Shown: positions 39,295 through 50,308, counted from the stretch's first letter. The stretch: 64,000 nt of DNA from Palsa-504 sp963767565 (GCA_963767565.1 CAVYEG010000023.1:60498-124497); one strand, 5' to 3'. Notes: a model not told the origin generated them from the letters alone. Numbers and translations are program-made.

Positions 39295-41067
39295 CTAGCC
39301 CAGCTCTCCAGGTCCGGCGGGAGCGCTCGACAGCCGGGCGGCGCATTCCAGCATCCCGGCGTGCACGAAGGCCTGCGGCAGGTTGCCCCGCAGCTGGCGC
39401 TGGTGCACGTCGTACTCCTCCGTGTACAGGGCCGCCGGGCCGCACGCCGCGCGGTTGCGCTCGAACCAGCGGGCCGCCGCGGCGGCGTCCCCGCACACCT
39501 GCGCGACCTGCGCCATCCAGAACCCGCAGAGCAGGAACGCGCCCTCGCTCTCGTGCAGCGGCCGGGCGTCATGGCGGAACCGGTACACGTACCCGTCCTC
39601 GGTAAGTTCGTCCTGCACCGCGCGGACGGTCGCCTGGCTGCGCGGGTCGTCCGCGGGCAGCGTGCCGCGGATCACCGGTAGCAGCAGGGCGGCATCAACG
39701 CGCGGGTCCTCAGGCGAGCGCTGCCAGCGGCCCGTGGGATGGACCGCATCGCCGAGGCTGGCTAGCAGCGTGTCGGCCAGGGTGCTCCACCGGGCCGCCT
39801 GCCGGTGCCCGGGACCGCCCGGCGGCCCGCCGGCCGCGGCGGCCAGCGAGCGCAGGCCGGACACACAGGTCAGGCGGGAATGCGTCCAGTGCCGATCCCC
39901 GAGCTCCCAGATGCCCGCCTCGGGCTTGCGCCAGCGCTGCTCGATCGCCTCGGCCGCGGTCGCCGCCGCCTGCCAGTTCTCCTCCGCGAGCAGGTCCAGC
40001 CGGGCGGCCGCGGCGAAGAGCTCCAGGGCTTCGCCCAGCCCGTCGAGCTGGAACTGGCTGCTCACGCGGTTCCCGGCCCGGGGCGCGCCGCCCGGATAAC
40101 CGCGCAACCGCACGGCGCGCTCACCGGGAATGCGCTGGCCGTCGACGGTGTAGGCGGGCATGAGGTCGGGACCGTCAGCCAGGATCCGTTCGGTGAGGAA
40201 CCGGATGGTTCCCGTCAGCAGCGGGTGCGGGCCATGGGCGGCGACCGCCAGCCCCGCGTAGCACTGGTCCCGGATCCAGGCGTACCGGTAGTCATAGTTG
40301 CGGCCGCCTTCCAGCCGCTCGGGAATCGACGTGGTGGCGGCGGCCACCATCGCGCCTGAACTCGAGGTCAGCCCGTGCAGCACGGCGTAGGCGTGGCGGG
40401 CGTCCCGCGCGGCGATCAGGTCGTCGCAGCTGGGCACGACCGCGGACCAGGTGTTCTCGGTTGCCTCCCAGGCCTCGTCCGGGTCGGGCGGCCGATCCGC
40501 CAGCGGCTGATCGGATATCTCCAGAACGAGATCGTGGTGGCCGCCTTCCGGCAGGGTCACGGTCAGGGTCAGCCCGTCCGCGCCGGGCCGCGCCCTGGCC
40601 GCGCCCGACCAGCGGAACTGCAGACGGCCGCTGCGGCCGGTCCAGCACCCGCCGACCCGGGACAGCGCGGTCATCTTGCTGCGCCCGAACCCGGCCCGGA
40701 CGTCGAGCAGCACGTTCACCCGGGCCGGCCCGTCGACCGCCTCGATACGCCGCAGGATCACGACGCGGTGCGGGTCCGCCGGCATGGCCAGCGCCTCCCG
40801 GCACTCCGTCCGCGACGAGCCGACCCAGCGGCTGCGCCAGATCAGGGTCTGGCTCTCGTAGTAGCCGCCCCAGACGTGCCACGGATCGGTCGGCGTGACC
40901 GCATAAACGCCCTGGCCGCCGAGCAGCCCGCCGAACACCGCCGGGCTGTCCCAGCGTGGCGCGCACAGCCACGAGAGGTCCCCGTCCGGGCTGATCAGCG
41001 CCCCGCGCTCCCCGTCGGCGATCAGCGCGAACTCGCGGAGCACGTGCGGGCGCAATGATCCGGTCAT
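39295..41067 (-). CDS. Glycoside hydrolase family 15 protein (glucoamylase/trehalase-like)
   Basis: A 590-residue GH15 protein. The N-terminal trehalase-like super-sandwich domain includes REFALIADGERGALISPDGDLSWLCAPRWDSPAVFGGLLGG. The catalytic (alpha/alpha)6 barrel includes GGRNYDYRYAWIRDQCYAGLAV, SSQFQLDGLGEALELF and the acid-containing LHESEGAFLLCGFWMAQV. There is no signal peptide, so it is intracellular, like actinobacterial GH15 trehalases and glucoamylases. ATG at 41067 is chosen. A SigB-like promoter lies 11-35 bases upstream. Confidence 0.9.
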   Translation of the reverse strand: MTGSLRPHVLREFALIADGERGALISPDGDLSWLCAPRWDSPAVFGGLLGGQGVYAVTPTDPWHVWGGYYESQTLIWRSRWVGSSRTECREALAMPADPHRVVILRRIEAVDGPARVNVLLDVRAGFGRSKMTALSRVGGCWTGRSGRLQFRWSGAARARPGADGLTLTVTLPEGGHHDLVLEISDQPLADRPPDPDEAWEATENTWSAVVPSCDDLIAARDARHAYAVLHGLTSSSGAMVAAATTSIPERLEGGRNYDYRYAWIRDQCYAGLAVAAHGPHPLLTGTIRFLTERILADGPDLMPAYTVDGQRIPGERAVRLRGYPGGAPRAGNRVSSQFQLDGLGEALELFAAAARLDLLAEENWQAAATAAEAIEQRWRKPEAGIWELGDRHWTHSRLTCVSGLRSLAAAAGGPPGGPGHRQAARWSTLADTLLASLGDAVHPTGRWQRSPEDPRVDAALLLPVIRGTLPADDPRSQATVRAVQDELTEDGYVYRFRHDARPLHESEGAFLLCGFWMAQVAQVCGDAAAAARWFERNRAACGPAALYTEEYDVHQRQLRGNLPQAFVHAGMLECAARLSSAPAGPGELG

Positions 41068-41077
41068 GGCACTGCAA

Positions 41078-41102
41078 CTGTCCGGCAGGACCCGTACGAA
41101 AC
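41078..41102 (-). promoter_or_regulatory. SigB/SigF-like promoter before the GH15 gene
   Basis: GTTT (41102-41099), 15 bases, GGACAG (41083-41078) on the minus strand, 11 bases before the ATG at 41067. It is divergent with the copy at 41118-41142. Confidence 0.5.
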
Positions 41103-41117
41103 ACCGGGACCCGCCGG

Positions 41118-41142
41118 GTTTAGCCAGCTGAACGCCGGGCAG
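41118..41142 (+). promoter_or_regulatory. SigB/SigF-like promoter before the SDR gene at 41173
   Basis: GTTT (41118-41121), 15 bases, GGGCAG (41137-41142), 31 bases before the ATG at 41173. Confidence 0.55.
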
Positions 41143-41172
41143 CCAGACGCCTTTAACGAAAGGCGGATCCAG

Positions 41173-42186
41173 ATGCAGAACCAGACCGTTGTCATCACCG
41201 GCGCCAGCGCGGGCATCGGGCGGGCCACCGCGCGCCTGTTCGGCGAGCGCGGCGCCCGGGTCGGCCTGATCGCGCGCGGCCAGGCCGGGCTGGACGGCGC
41301 GGCCCGCGACGTAGAGCAGGCTGGCGGCACGGCCCTGGCCATCAGCGCCGACGTGTCCGACTACGATCAGGTCACCGCGGCCGCCCATAAGGTCGAGCAG
41401 GAACTAGGGCCGATCGACGTGTGGGTCAACGTGGCGTTCACCTCGATCTTCGCGCCCTTCGAAGAGATCACCGCGGCAGAGTTCCGGCGCGTCACCGAGG
41501 TGAGCTACCTCGGCTTCGTGCACGGCACGATGGCGGCCCTAGCCCTGATGCGTCCCCGCGGCCAGGGCACGATCGTGCAGGTCGGGTCCGCGCTCGGCGA
41601 GCGCAGTATCCCCCTGCAATCGGCCTACTGCGGGGCCAAGCACGCCATCAACGGGTTCACGTCCTCGCTGCGCTGCGAACTGCGGCACGAGAACTCCGGC
41701 GTGCACGTGACCGTGGTCCAGATGCCCGCCGTCAACACGCCCCAGTTCTCCTGGGTGCGGTCCCGGCTGCCCCGGCACCCCCAGCCGGTGCCGCCGATCT
41801 ACCAGCCCGAAGTCGCCGCCCGCGGGGTGCTGTACGCCGCGGACCATCCGCAGCGCAGACAGTACTGGGTGGGGGCGAGCACCGCGGCCACCATCGTGGC
41901 CAACCGGCTGGCCCCGGCCGTGCTGGACCGGTACCTGGCCCGCACCGGCTACGACTCCCAGCAGACCTCGCAGCCTGTCGAGCCCGGCCGCCCCGATAAC
42001 CTGCTTCAGCCCGTCGACCGGGACCAGGGGCAGGATCACGGCCCGCACGGGATCTTCGACGACAAGTCGCACGACCGCAGCCCGCAGCTCTGGCTGGCCG
42101 AGCACGCCCGCGCGTCCGCCGGGATCCTGGCCGGGGCCGTCGTGGCCGGAGCGCTTCTGGCCCGGCAGCTCGGCCGCCGCCGGTGA
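41173..42186 (+). CDS. SDR family oxidoreductase with C-terminal membrane anchor
   Basis: A 337-residue short-chain dehydrogenase. It has TVVITGASAGIGRATARLFGERG (NAD(P) site), VNVAF in place of the usual NNAG, the catalytic Ser in QVGSALGERS and the YCGAK catalytic pair. After the 250-residue SDR core comes a charged linker (VDRDQGQDHGPHGIFDDKSHDRSP) and a short hydrophobic C-terminal helix (ASAGILAGAVVAGALLA), so it may be membrane-tethered. GTG of the next gene overlaps its stop. It is under a SigB-like promoter. Confidence 0.88.
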   Translation: MQNQTVVITGASAGIGRATARLFGERGARVGLIARGQAGLDGAARDVEQAGGTALAISADVSDYDQVTAAAHKVEQELGPIDVWVNVAFTSIFAPFEEITAAEFRRVTEVSYLGFVHGTMAALALMRPRGQGTIVQVGSALGERSIPLQSAYCGAKHAINGFTSSLRCELRHENSGVHVTVVQMPAVNTPQFSWVRSRLPRHPQPVPPIYQPEVAARGVLYAADHPQRRQYWVGASTAATIVANRLAPAVLDRYLARTGYDSQQTSQPVEPGRPDNLLQPVDRDQGQDHGPHGIFDDKSHDRSPQLWLAEHARASAGILAGAVVAGALLARQLGRRR

Positions 42187-42578
42187 CCACCCCGCCGCGG
42201 CGCATGCCGGTCGTGACGACCGCGGGACGGGCGCTGCAGGTAATCCGGGCCGGCTACGGCGCCACCTTGATCCTGCTGCCCGGCCGCGTGCTCCGCCTGA
42301 CCACCGGTGAGCAGCCCAGCCGCCGGGCCTGCCGGACGGCGCGGCTGGTCGGTGCCCGGCACCTGGTCCAGACCGCGCTGACCGCAGCCGCGCCGTGGCC
42401 CCGGACCTTCGCCATCGGCGGCCAGGTCGACACGCTGCACGCCGCCTCCATGCTGCTGCTCGCCGTCGTCAGCCGGTCCGGCCGCCGCCCCGCCCTGACC
42501 GACGCGCTGACCGAGGCCGGCTTCGCCGCCGCTGGTTTCTCGGCCACAGGCTTCTCCGCCTCGACCCAGCCCTGGTAG
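42183..42578 (+). CDS. Small membrane-associated protein of unknown function
   Basis: A 131-residue protein starting at GTG 42183, which overlaps the SDR stop (GTGA). It has two moderately hydrophobic stretches (VIRAGYGATLILLPGRVLRL and LHAASMLLLAVVS) and an Arg-rich middle with ARLVGARHLVQTALT, a pattern seen in small actinobacterial membrane proteins. It probably works with the SDR. The 37-base gap to the convergent enolase-family gene holds nothing. Confidence 0.7.
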   Translation: MTTPPRRMPVVTTAGRALQVIRAGYGATLILLPGRVLRLTTGEQPSRRACRTARLVGARHLVQTALTAAAPWPRTFAIGGQVDTLHAASMLLLAVVSRSGRRPALTDALTEAGFAAAGFSATGFSASTQPW

Positions 42579-42615
42579 ACCCGTCCGCGAGCCGGCTCGC
42601 CCGAGCGTTCGCGCC

Positions 42616-43725
42616 TCAGCTCCGCCGGTAGCGTTCGGCATCGGCGTCCCGCAGGGTCAGGCCGAGCCCCGCCTCGTCCGGGTCGGGTGTCAGCACCCCG
42701 CCCGCCGGATCCAGGGCGCCGTCGAACAACATCCCCTCGATCCGCTGGTGGTCGTGGAAGTACTCGACGTGCCGCAGGTTCGGTACCGCGACGCCCACCC
42801 GCGCGTGCAGGTTGGGCGCGCAGTGCCCGGAGACCTGCAGGTTGTGCGCCGCCGCCAGCGCCGACCCGCGCAGGAACTCGGTGATGCCGCCGCACCGGGT
42901 CACGTCCAGCTGCAGGCAGTCCACCGCGCCGGCGTCGATGAGCCGGGCCGAGTCGGCCAGTGACCAGCTGTACTCCCCGGCCGCCACGTCCGGCTGGACC
43001 TGATGCCGCACCGCGGCCAGCCCGGCCAGGTCCTGTGAGGAAACCGGCTCCTCGAACCAGGTCACTCCGTACTCGGCCAGCCGCTGGCCGACCCGCACCG
43101 CCTGGCCGGCCGGGTAGCCGCCGTTGGCGTCGACATAAAGCTCGGTGTCCGGCCCGATGATTTCGCGGGCCAGGGCCACCCGGTCCAGGTCCCGGCGTTC
43201 GCGGCTGCCCCAGCTCTCGCCGATCTTGATCTTCACCCGCGGGATGCGGTCCTTCTCCACCCAGCCGGCCAGCTGCTCACGGGTCTGGTGCTCGTCGTAG
43301 CTGGTGAAACCGCCGCTGCCGTAGACGGGAACCCCGTCCCGGGCCTGGCCGAGCAGCCGGGACAGCGGGACGCCCAGCAGCCGGGCCTTGAGATCCCACA
43401 GCGCGATATCCACCGCGGAGATGGCCATCGCGGCGACGCCGGGTCGCCCGATGTTCCGGACCGCCCGGGCCATCGCTTCGGCCGCTCCGGGCACGTCCAT
43501 GGCACTGCGGCCGGTGGCGGCACCGGCCAGCACGTCGGTGATGACGCTCGCCGCTGCGGCGGCGGCGTAGGTCCAGCCGATGCCGCGGGCCGTCCCGGCC
43601 CGGGCGCAAGCCAGCACCAGCGTCGTCTTGTCCCAGGCCAGCGTCCCGTCTGCCTCGGGCGCGTCGGTCGGGATCTCATAGACGGCGGCCGTGATATCAC
43701 GCACGATCGGCCCGTCATCGCGCAC
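42616..43725 (-). CDS. Enolase superfamily enzyme, mandelate racemase/muconate lactonizing type
   Basis: A 369-residue enolase-superfamily member. Catalytic elements are the KxK motif VKIKIGESWG (about residues 165-174), the metal ligands VDANGGY, WFEEPV and AGEYSW, plus QLDVTRCGGITEF and SGHCAPNLHARVG with a likely catalytic His. This is the mandelate racemase subgroup, whose members racemise or dehydrate sugar acids. Its substrate is unknown. It is a single gene, divergent from the formate/nitrite-type channel. Confidence 0.9.
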   Translation of the reverse strand: MRDDGPIVRDITAAVYEIPTDAPEADGTLAWDKTTLVLACARAGTARGIGWTYAAAAAASVITDVLAGAATGRSAMDVPGAAEAMARAVRNIGRPGVAAMAISAVDIALWDLKARLLGVPLSRLLGQARDGVPVYGSGGFTSYDEHQTREQLAGWVEKDRIPRVKIKIGESWGSRERRDLDRVALAREIIGPDTELYVDANGGYPAGQAVRVGQRLAEYGVTWFEEPVSSQDLAGLAAVRHQVQPDVAAGEYSWSLADSARLIDAGAVDCLQLDVTRCGGITEFLRGSALAAAHNLQVSGHCAPNLHARVGVAVPNLRHVEYFHDHQRIEGMLFDGALDPAGGVLTPDPDEAGLGLTLRDADAERYRRS

Positions 43726-43820
43726 GGCTGAACCTCCTCGCGGTCGGTCATCCCAGCTGACTGCTACCTGCGCAGGCCGGGGCCAAACGCCGCAGGCCCG
43801 CGCGTCCGGCCAGCGCCGTC

Positions 43821-43845
43821 GTTTAACTGCCCGGATCCCCGGTAG
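43821..43845 (+). promoter_or_regulatory. SigB/SigF-like promoter abutting the start at 43846
   Basis: GTTT (43821-43824), 15 bases, CGGTAG (43840-43845), directly touching the ATG at 43846. If functional, transcription would begin inside the assigned gene and the true start would be further in, for example TTG at 43867. Confidence 0.4.
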
Positions 43846-44697
43846 ATGCGTCGGATCACCAGTTACTTGTTCTCATCACCGGACAGGCAGGACGAGCCTG
43901 AGGCCGGTAGCCGGCCTCGGGAGCCGGAGGTCGAGGAAGCGTTCGACCGGCTCATCGCCGAAGGCGCCGACCGGCTGGCCAGGCCGGTGATCCCGCTGCT
44001 GGCCACCGGATTCGTGGGCGGCATCGACGTCGGCGTGGGCGTGCTCGCCTACCTGGTGGTCTATCACGACACGGGCCAGCCGCTGCTGGCCGCCGCGGCC
44101 TTCCCCATCGGTTTCGTCGCGCTGCTGCTGGCCCGCAGCGAGCTGTTCACGGAGAACTTCCTGGTGCCCGTCATGGCCAGGGTGGCCAAGCACGGGTCGT
44201 GGCCTCAGCTCGTGCGCCTGTGGCTGGTGACCCTGGCCGCGAACCTGGTCGGCGGCCTGGCGATGGCCGGAATGATGGTGGTCGCGCTGCCGGACCTGCG
44301 TTCGACCGCCGCCGACGTCGGCCGTCACTACGCCACCCTCGGGGTCTCCTGGCGTTCCTTCCTGCTCGCCGTCCTGGCCGGCGCGGTGATCACCTTGCTG
44401 ACCCGCATGCAGCACGCCAGCGATGACCTGGGTCCGAAGCTCGTGGCCGGGATCGCGATGTCCTTCGTGCTCCCGGCCGCGCAGCTGTTCCACTCGGTAC
44501 TAGATTCAATCCTGATGTTCACCGGACTGCTCGGCGGCCAGGCCGCCTACACGTGGGCCGACTGGGCCCTGGCCCTGGGGTGGTCGGCCTTCGGCAACCT
44601 CGTCGGCGGCATCGGCCTGGTGACTTCCATCCGGCTGTTCCAGGTCCCGCACCGCGTGGTCGAAGAGCGGGCCAGCCGCCCGCAGGCCCCGACCTAA
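43846..44697 (+). CDS. Formate/nitrite transporter family channel
   Basis: A 283-residue FNT-family pentameric channel subunit. The charged N-terminus (REPEVEEAFDRLIAEGADRL) is followed by six membrane segments. The family signature LARSELFTENFLVPVMA is near residues 97-113, and FGNLVGGIGLVTSIRLFQ is near the end. Actinobacterial members of this type are often fused to or near stress genes, and their cargo is not certain. The DUF6328 gene follows by 19 bases. The exact start is uncertain because a SigB-like -10 abuts it. Confidence 0.85.
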   Translation: MRRITSYLFSSPDRQDEPEAGSRPREPEVEEAFDRLIAEGADRLARPVIPLLATGFVGGIDVGVGVLAYLVVYHDTGQPLLAAAAFPIGFVALLLARSELFTENFLVPVMARVAKHGSWPQLVRLWLVTLAANLVGGLAMAGMMVVALPDLRSTAADVGRHYATLGVSWRSFLLAVLAGAVITLLTRMQHASDDLGPKLVAGIAMSFVLPAAQLFHSVLDSILMFTGLLGGQAAYTWADWALALGWSAFGNLVGGIGLVTSIRLFQVPHRVVEERASRPQAPT

Positions 44698-44716
44698 GCG
44701 CGGGAGGCGGGCTGCG

Positions 44717-45187
44717 ATGGGAACGGCGGGATCCCCTGATCCCCGGGATGAATCCGAGGCCGAGCGGGATGACCGTAATCTCGCCGAGCTGCTCCAGGAG
44801 CTGCGAGTGGCCGGGCTGGGGGTGCAGGTGCTGTTCGGGTTCCTGCTCTCGCTGCCGTTCAGCAACCGGTTCGACAAGGTCAGCTCGGGCCAGCGTGACC
44901 TGTACCTGGCCTGCCTGGTGCTGTCCGCCGTGGCGACCGCCCTGCTGCTGGGACCGGTGGCCTACCACCGGCTAGTGTTCCGCCGCGGCCAGAAGGAGGG
45001 CTTGGTCCGGGCAGCCAACGTGATGGCTATCGCGGGCCTGGCCGCGGTCGGCCTGGCCGTCTCCGCCGCCGTCCTGCTGGTGACCAGCTTCGTGGCCAGC
45101 GGGCTGACCGCCGGGCTGATCACCGCGTTCGTCGCGGGCCTGTTCGCCGTCCTGTGGTTCGCGTTCCCGCTTACCCGGCGGCGCTGA
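44717..45187 (+). CDS. DUF6328 family membrane protein
   Basis: A 156-residue protein with a charged N-terminus and four membrane segments. The block ELLQELRVAGLGVQVLFGFLLSLPFSNRF is the recognisable DUF6328 signature, followed by DLYLACLVLSAVATALLLGPVAYHRL and two more helices. Function unknown; family members are common in actinomycetes. It is coupled by 19 bases to the FNT channel gene and overlaps the end of the convergent DUF3040 gene by 17 bases. Confidence 0.8.
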   Translation: MGTAGSPDPRDESEAERDDRNLAELLQELRVAGLGVQVLFGFLLSLPFSNRFDKVSSGQRDLYLACLVLSAVATALLLGPVAYHRLVFRRGQKEGLVRAANVMAIAGLAAVGLAVSAAVLLVTSFVASGLTAGLITAFVAGLFAVLWFAFPLTRRR

Positions 45188-45482
45188 GCGGAGCAGGCCC
45201 TGACCGGTAGGTGTGGCCGAGCCTGAGCCCGGCGGCCTGGCGGGCCCGGCTGGCTCCGCCGCCCGCGGCGACGACGAGCAGGAAGGCGATGCCCGCCACC
45301 GGCCACCGCAGGACCCGCCGGAGCGGGCCTGCCCTGCTGCGCAGCTGTTCGTGTGCGGGCATGGTCTGCCCGGCATTGATCCGCGCGAAGGTGGCGAGAT
45401 TGAAGGCCAGGCCAGGATCAGCCAGGTCCAGCGCCCGGTCCAGTTGCCGCAGCTTGCGCCGCTGGCGATAGGGAAGGCTCAT
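45171..45482 (-). CDS. DUF3040 domain membrane protein, second copy
   Basis: A 103-residue protein starting SLPYRQRRKLRQLDRALDLADPGLAFNLATFARI, the DUF3040 N-terminus. One membrane segment follows (WPVAGIAFLLVVAAGGGA) and then a short basic tail. A weak SigB-like promoter is at 45522-45546. It converges with and overlaps the DUF6328 gene by 17 bases. Compare the longer member at 14739-15143. Confidence 0.72.
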   Translation of the reverse strand: MSLPYRQRRKLRQLDRALDLADPGLAFNLATFARINAGQTMPAHEQLRSRAGPLRRVLRWPVAGIAFLLVVAAGGGASRARQAAGLRLGHTYRSGPAPLSAAG

Positions 45483-45521
45483 CGCGCGCTCCCATCCCGA
45501 GACCGCCGCTCAGTCTCCGGT

Positions 45522-45546
45522 CTGTCCGAGAGCAGGCACGAGGAAC
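45522..45546 (-). promoter_or_regulatory. Possible SigB/SigF-like promoter before the second DUF3040 gene
   Basis: GTTC (45546-45543), 15 bases, GGACAG (45527-45522) on the minus strand, 39 bases before the start at 45482. Confidence 0.35.
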
Positions 45547-45629
45547 TGGACAGTGCGGCACCATTCTGATACCGCGACTCCCTACCCGCCGGCCGCCGTT
45601 CTATGCCAGCCGTCGCGGCTAGGCCTTGG

Positions 45630-47420
45630 TCAGTCGCTGCTACCGGGCAGGATCTCGCGGGCCTTGGTCTTCAGGCCTTCCTTGAGCACGCCCCAGCGGT
45701 TCTCATCGCCCTTCAGCAGCGCCGTGGCGGCGTCCTTGGCCTGCTCGAAGGTGGCGTGCGGCGGGATCGGCGGGATGTCGGGGTCGGTCCGCACGTCGAG
45801 CACGGTGGGCCGATCGGCGGCCAGGGCCTGATCCCAGGCAGCGCCGATCTGGTCGGGCTTGTCCACCGCTATCCCGTGCAGGCCCAGACTGCGGGCGAAG
45901 CCCTCGTAGGACACGTCGGGCAGCCGCTGGGACTCGGTGAACTTCGGCGCGCCTTCCATGGCGCGCATCTCCCAGGTGACCTGGTTGAGGTCGTTGTTGT
46001 GCAGCACCGCGATGATCAGCCGCGGATTGGCCCACTGCTCCCAGTAGTGCTTGATCGTGATCAGCTCGGCCAGGCCGTTCATCTGCATGGCCCCGTCCCC
46101 GGCGAATACGATGACGGGCCGGCCCGGGTGGCCGAACTTGGCGCCGATGCCGTAGGGCACGCCGGGGCCCATGGTGGCCAGGTTGCCCGACAGCGAACCG
46201 CGCATGTCGCCGCGGAACCGCAGCTGCCGGGCGTACCAGTTCGCCGCGGAGCCGGAATCCGCGGTAACGATGGCGTCGGCGGGCAGCCGGGCCGACAGCT
46301 CGCGGAACAGCAGCATCGGGTTGACCGGGTCGGCCTCGACCTCGGCCTCGGCCTCCATCGACCGCCACCACTTGGCCACGTCGTCCTCGAGGCCCACGCG
46401 CCAGGACCGGTCCTCCTTGCGCCGCAGGTGCGGGATCAGGGCCCGCAGCGTCGCAGCCGCGTCCCCGACCAGGTTGACCTCATAGGGATAGCGCATCCCG
46501 ATGAACTTGCCGTCGATGTCGATCTGGACCGCCCGGGCCTGGTCGAAGGCCGGCAGGAACTGGGTGTACGGGAAGCTCGAGCCGACCGTGAGCAGCGTGT
46601 CGCAGTTCTTCATCATCTCGTAGCTCGGCCGGGTGCCGAGCAGCCCGATCGAGCCGGTCACGTAGGGCAGCTCGTCGGACAGCACGTCCTTGCCCAGCAG
46701 CGGCTTGGCTACCCCGGCGCCGAGCAGCTCGGCGACCTCCTCGAGCTCGCGGCGGGCCCCGCGGGCGCCCTGCCCGGCCAGGATGGCGACCTTGGACCCG
46801 GCGTTCAGCACCTCGGCGGCGGCCAGGACCGCGGCGTCGCCAGGAGAGACGGTCGGCCAGCTCACCCCCAGCGACGAGGGCACCATCTTGAACGCGTGGG
46901 TGGGCGCGGAGTACTCCAGCTCCTGCACGTCGGCCGGGATGATGATCGCGGTGGGCGCCCGCTCGGCCAGCGCGGTGCGGATGGCCCGGTCCAGCACGTT
47001 GGGCAGCTGCTCAGGCACCGTCACCATCTGCACGTACTCGCTGGCCACGTCCTTGAACAGCGACAGCAGGTCGACTTCCTGCTGGTAGGAACCGCCCATG
47101 GCGCTGCGGTTGGTCTGGCCCACGATCGCCACCACGGGCACGTGATCCAGCTTGGCGTCGTACAGGCCGTTGAGCAGGTGGATGGCCCCCGGGCCCGAGG
47201 TGGCCATGCAGACGCCGAGGCGGCCGGTGAACTTGGCGTACCCGACCGCCTCGAAGGCGGCCATCTCTTCGTGCCTGGCCTGGACGAACTGGGGCTTGTT
47301 CTCGGCCCGGCCCCAGGCGGCCAGGATCCCGTTGATCCCGTCGCCCGCGTAGGCGAACACGTGCTGCACGTCCCAGGAGCGCAGCCGCTCGAGCAGGTAA
47401 TCGGCAACTGTCGGTGCCAT
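45630..47420 (-). CDS. Thiamine-pyrophosphate-dependent enzyme (pyruvate oxidase/acetolactate synthase-like)
   Basis: A 596-residue TPP enzyme with the usual three domains. The N-terminal PYR domain has HVFAYAGDGINGILAAW, the catalytic Glu in ARHEEMAAFEAVGYAKFTG and ATSGPGAIHLLNGLYDAK. The middle domain has GSSFPYTQFLP. The C-terminal PP domain has VFAGDGAMQMNGLAELIT and NNDLNQVTWE (Mg-TPP site). It is closest in pattern to pyruvate oxidase/dehydrogenase-like proteins of unknown substrate. It is the last gene of the GMC/gluconate-dehydrogenase operon, 42 bases downstream. Confidence 0.88.
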   Translation of the reverse strand: MAPTVADYLLERLRSWDVQHVFAYAGDGINGILAAWGRAENKPQFVQARHEEMAAFEAVGYAKFTGRLGVCMATSGPGAIHLLNGLYDAKLDHVPVVAIVGQTNRSAMGGSYQQEVDLLSLFKDVASEYVQMVTVPEQLPNVLDRAIRTALAERAPTAIIIPADVQELEYSAPTHAFKMVPSSLGVSWPTVSPGDAAVLAAAEVLNAGSKVAILAGQGARGARRELEEVAELLGAGVAKPLLGKDVLSDELPYVTGSIGLLGTRPSYEMMKNCDTLLTVGSSFPYTQFLPAFDQARAVQIDIDGKFIGMRYPYEVNLVGDAAATLRALIPHLRRKEDRSWRVGLEDDVAKWWRSMEAEAEVEADPVNPMLLFRELSARLPADAIVTADSGSAANWYARQLRFRGDMRGSLSGNLATMGPGVPYGIGAKFGHPGRPVIVFAGDGAMQMNGLAELITIKHYWEQWANPRLIIAVLHNNDLNQVTWEMRAMEGAPKFTESQRLPDVSYEGFARSLGLHGIAVDKPDQIGAAWDQALAADRPTVLDVRTDPDIPPIPPHATFEQAKDAATALLKGDENRWGVLKEGLKTKAREILPGSSD

Positions 47421-47462
47421 GTCTGTCCTTCCGTGGCCCGTCGAAGGCCCTCTCGTTGGTGG

Positions 47463-49111
<1,649 letters not shown>

Positions 49112-49112
<1 letters not shown>

Positions 49113-49759
49113 CAGGCGCCCTCCTTGACGGGGTCGTCGGCGGGCCGCGCGTCCCGGACCTCGAACGGCTCGAGCTTGCCGACCCCGGCGTTCTTGTAGC
49201 CGCGTGGGTAGGCCGGACCGGGGAAGCCGATCTCGGTCCAGGCGGACGGGTGGGCGTAGAAGGCCGTGCAGGCGTACCTGGTCCACAGGCTCCAGACGTG
49301 CGCGGCCGGCAGCCCGTGCCAGTCGGCCGACTTCAGGTCCTGCACGGCCTGGACCAGAGCGAGCTGGTCAAGCTCGGAAGCATCGGCGAACGACGTGCCG
49401 CAGCGCAGCCCGGCGTCGGCGTCGAGATGCGCCAGCGTGTCCCGCCAGGCCTGACCGTCCTCGGGCATGTCGTCGTACCGCCAGCCGTCGGTCTCGCCCG
49501 CCTGCAGCCGGGCGTCGACCATCTCCAGGACCGGCACCGCCAGCTCGCCGTCCGGCTCGTCCTGGCCGGTGAGCAGGTTGAGCAGGGCCCGGGCGCAGGC
49601 CGCCTCGGGCTCGGTGAAGAACCTCGGTGCCGCGGGCGGCCTGATCCGGGCCATGACCGCATCGGCAGTTACCTGATCCCAGTGCCGGGCCTGGCTCAGC
49701 ACGTCGAATCCGGGGAACCGGCCGGCCCAGTCGCGGGTTCCGCTGGCGCCGGCGCTCAT
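49112..49759 (-). CDS. Gluconate 2-dehydrogenase subunit 3 family protein
   Basis: A 215-residue protein of the family that pairs with GMC dehydrogenases as subunit 3. It has FFTEPEAACARALLNLLTGQDE, GWRYDDMPEDGQAWRDTL and AHVWSLWTRYACTAFYAHPSAWTEIGFPGPAYPRGYKN, the last being the family signature. ATG at 49759 overlaps the upstream stop (ATGA), and its own stop overlaps the GMC start. No Tat signal, unlike the membrane-bound gluconate dehydrogenases. Confidence 0.85.
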
Positions 49760-50226
49760 TTCTCCCGCCGCAAGATCGCGGCCAGCAGGCCCATCCCGCC
49801 CACCATGGTGACCAGCAGCGGAGCCAGCAGCGGCGGCCCCATCTCCATGTTGTAGCGGGCGTTCCGCCAGCCGCCCGGCTTCTGGGCGATGCCGCGGGCA
49901 TGCAGGTACAGGCCCTGCACGCCGTTGGCCACGATCGCCGCCGAGGTGATGGGCAGCGCCGTCTTGGCCATCCGGCGACTGCAGAACCCGGCCACTCCCG
50001 CGACCGCGCCGACCGGTCCCAGGACGACCGGCAGCCACATCATCTTGTTGCCGAAGCTGGCGCTGTCGTGCTCGAAGTAGATCTCCGCCGCCGTCACCAG
50101 CGCGCCGGCCGCGGTCAGGGCCGACAGGCTGCGCTCGAAGCGCCCGGTCTCCACGTTGCGCACCATCCGGTCGATGCCAACGGCGGCCTGGCTGGTTGCG
50201 CTGCGGCGAGCGCGCCAGAATGTCAT
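49756..50226 (-). CDS. Membrane protein preceding the GMC/gluconate dehydrogenase genes
   Basis: A 156-residue protein with about four membrane segments: LSALTAAGALVTAAEIYFE, MMWLPVVLGPVGAVAGVAGF, ALPITSAAIVANGVQGLYLHA and LLAPLLVTMVGGMGLLAAIL. A short basic N-terminus precedes them. ATG at 50226 has AGGAGGAA just upstream. It probably anchors or supplies a quinone/electron link to the two downstream dehydrogenase subunits, with which it shares overlapping start and stop codons. A SigB-like promoter lies at 50309-50332. Confidence 0.8.
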   Translation of the reverse strand: MTFWRARRSATSQAAVGIDRMVRNVETGRFERSLSALTAAGALVTAAEIYFEHDSASFGNKMMWLPVVLGPVGAVAGVAGFCSRRMAKTALPITSAAIVANGVQGLYLHARGIAQKPGGWRNARYNMEMGPPLLAPLLVTMVGGMGLLAAILRREK

Positions 50227-50308
50227 AAGTTCCTCCTGATGGCGGCGAAGCGCGGGGCTCGGGTCATGTGCCTTCAGGTCCTCGCCCCGACGTCGGCTCC
50301 GGACCGCA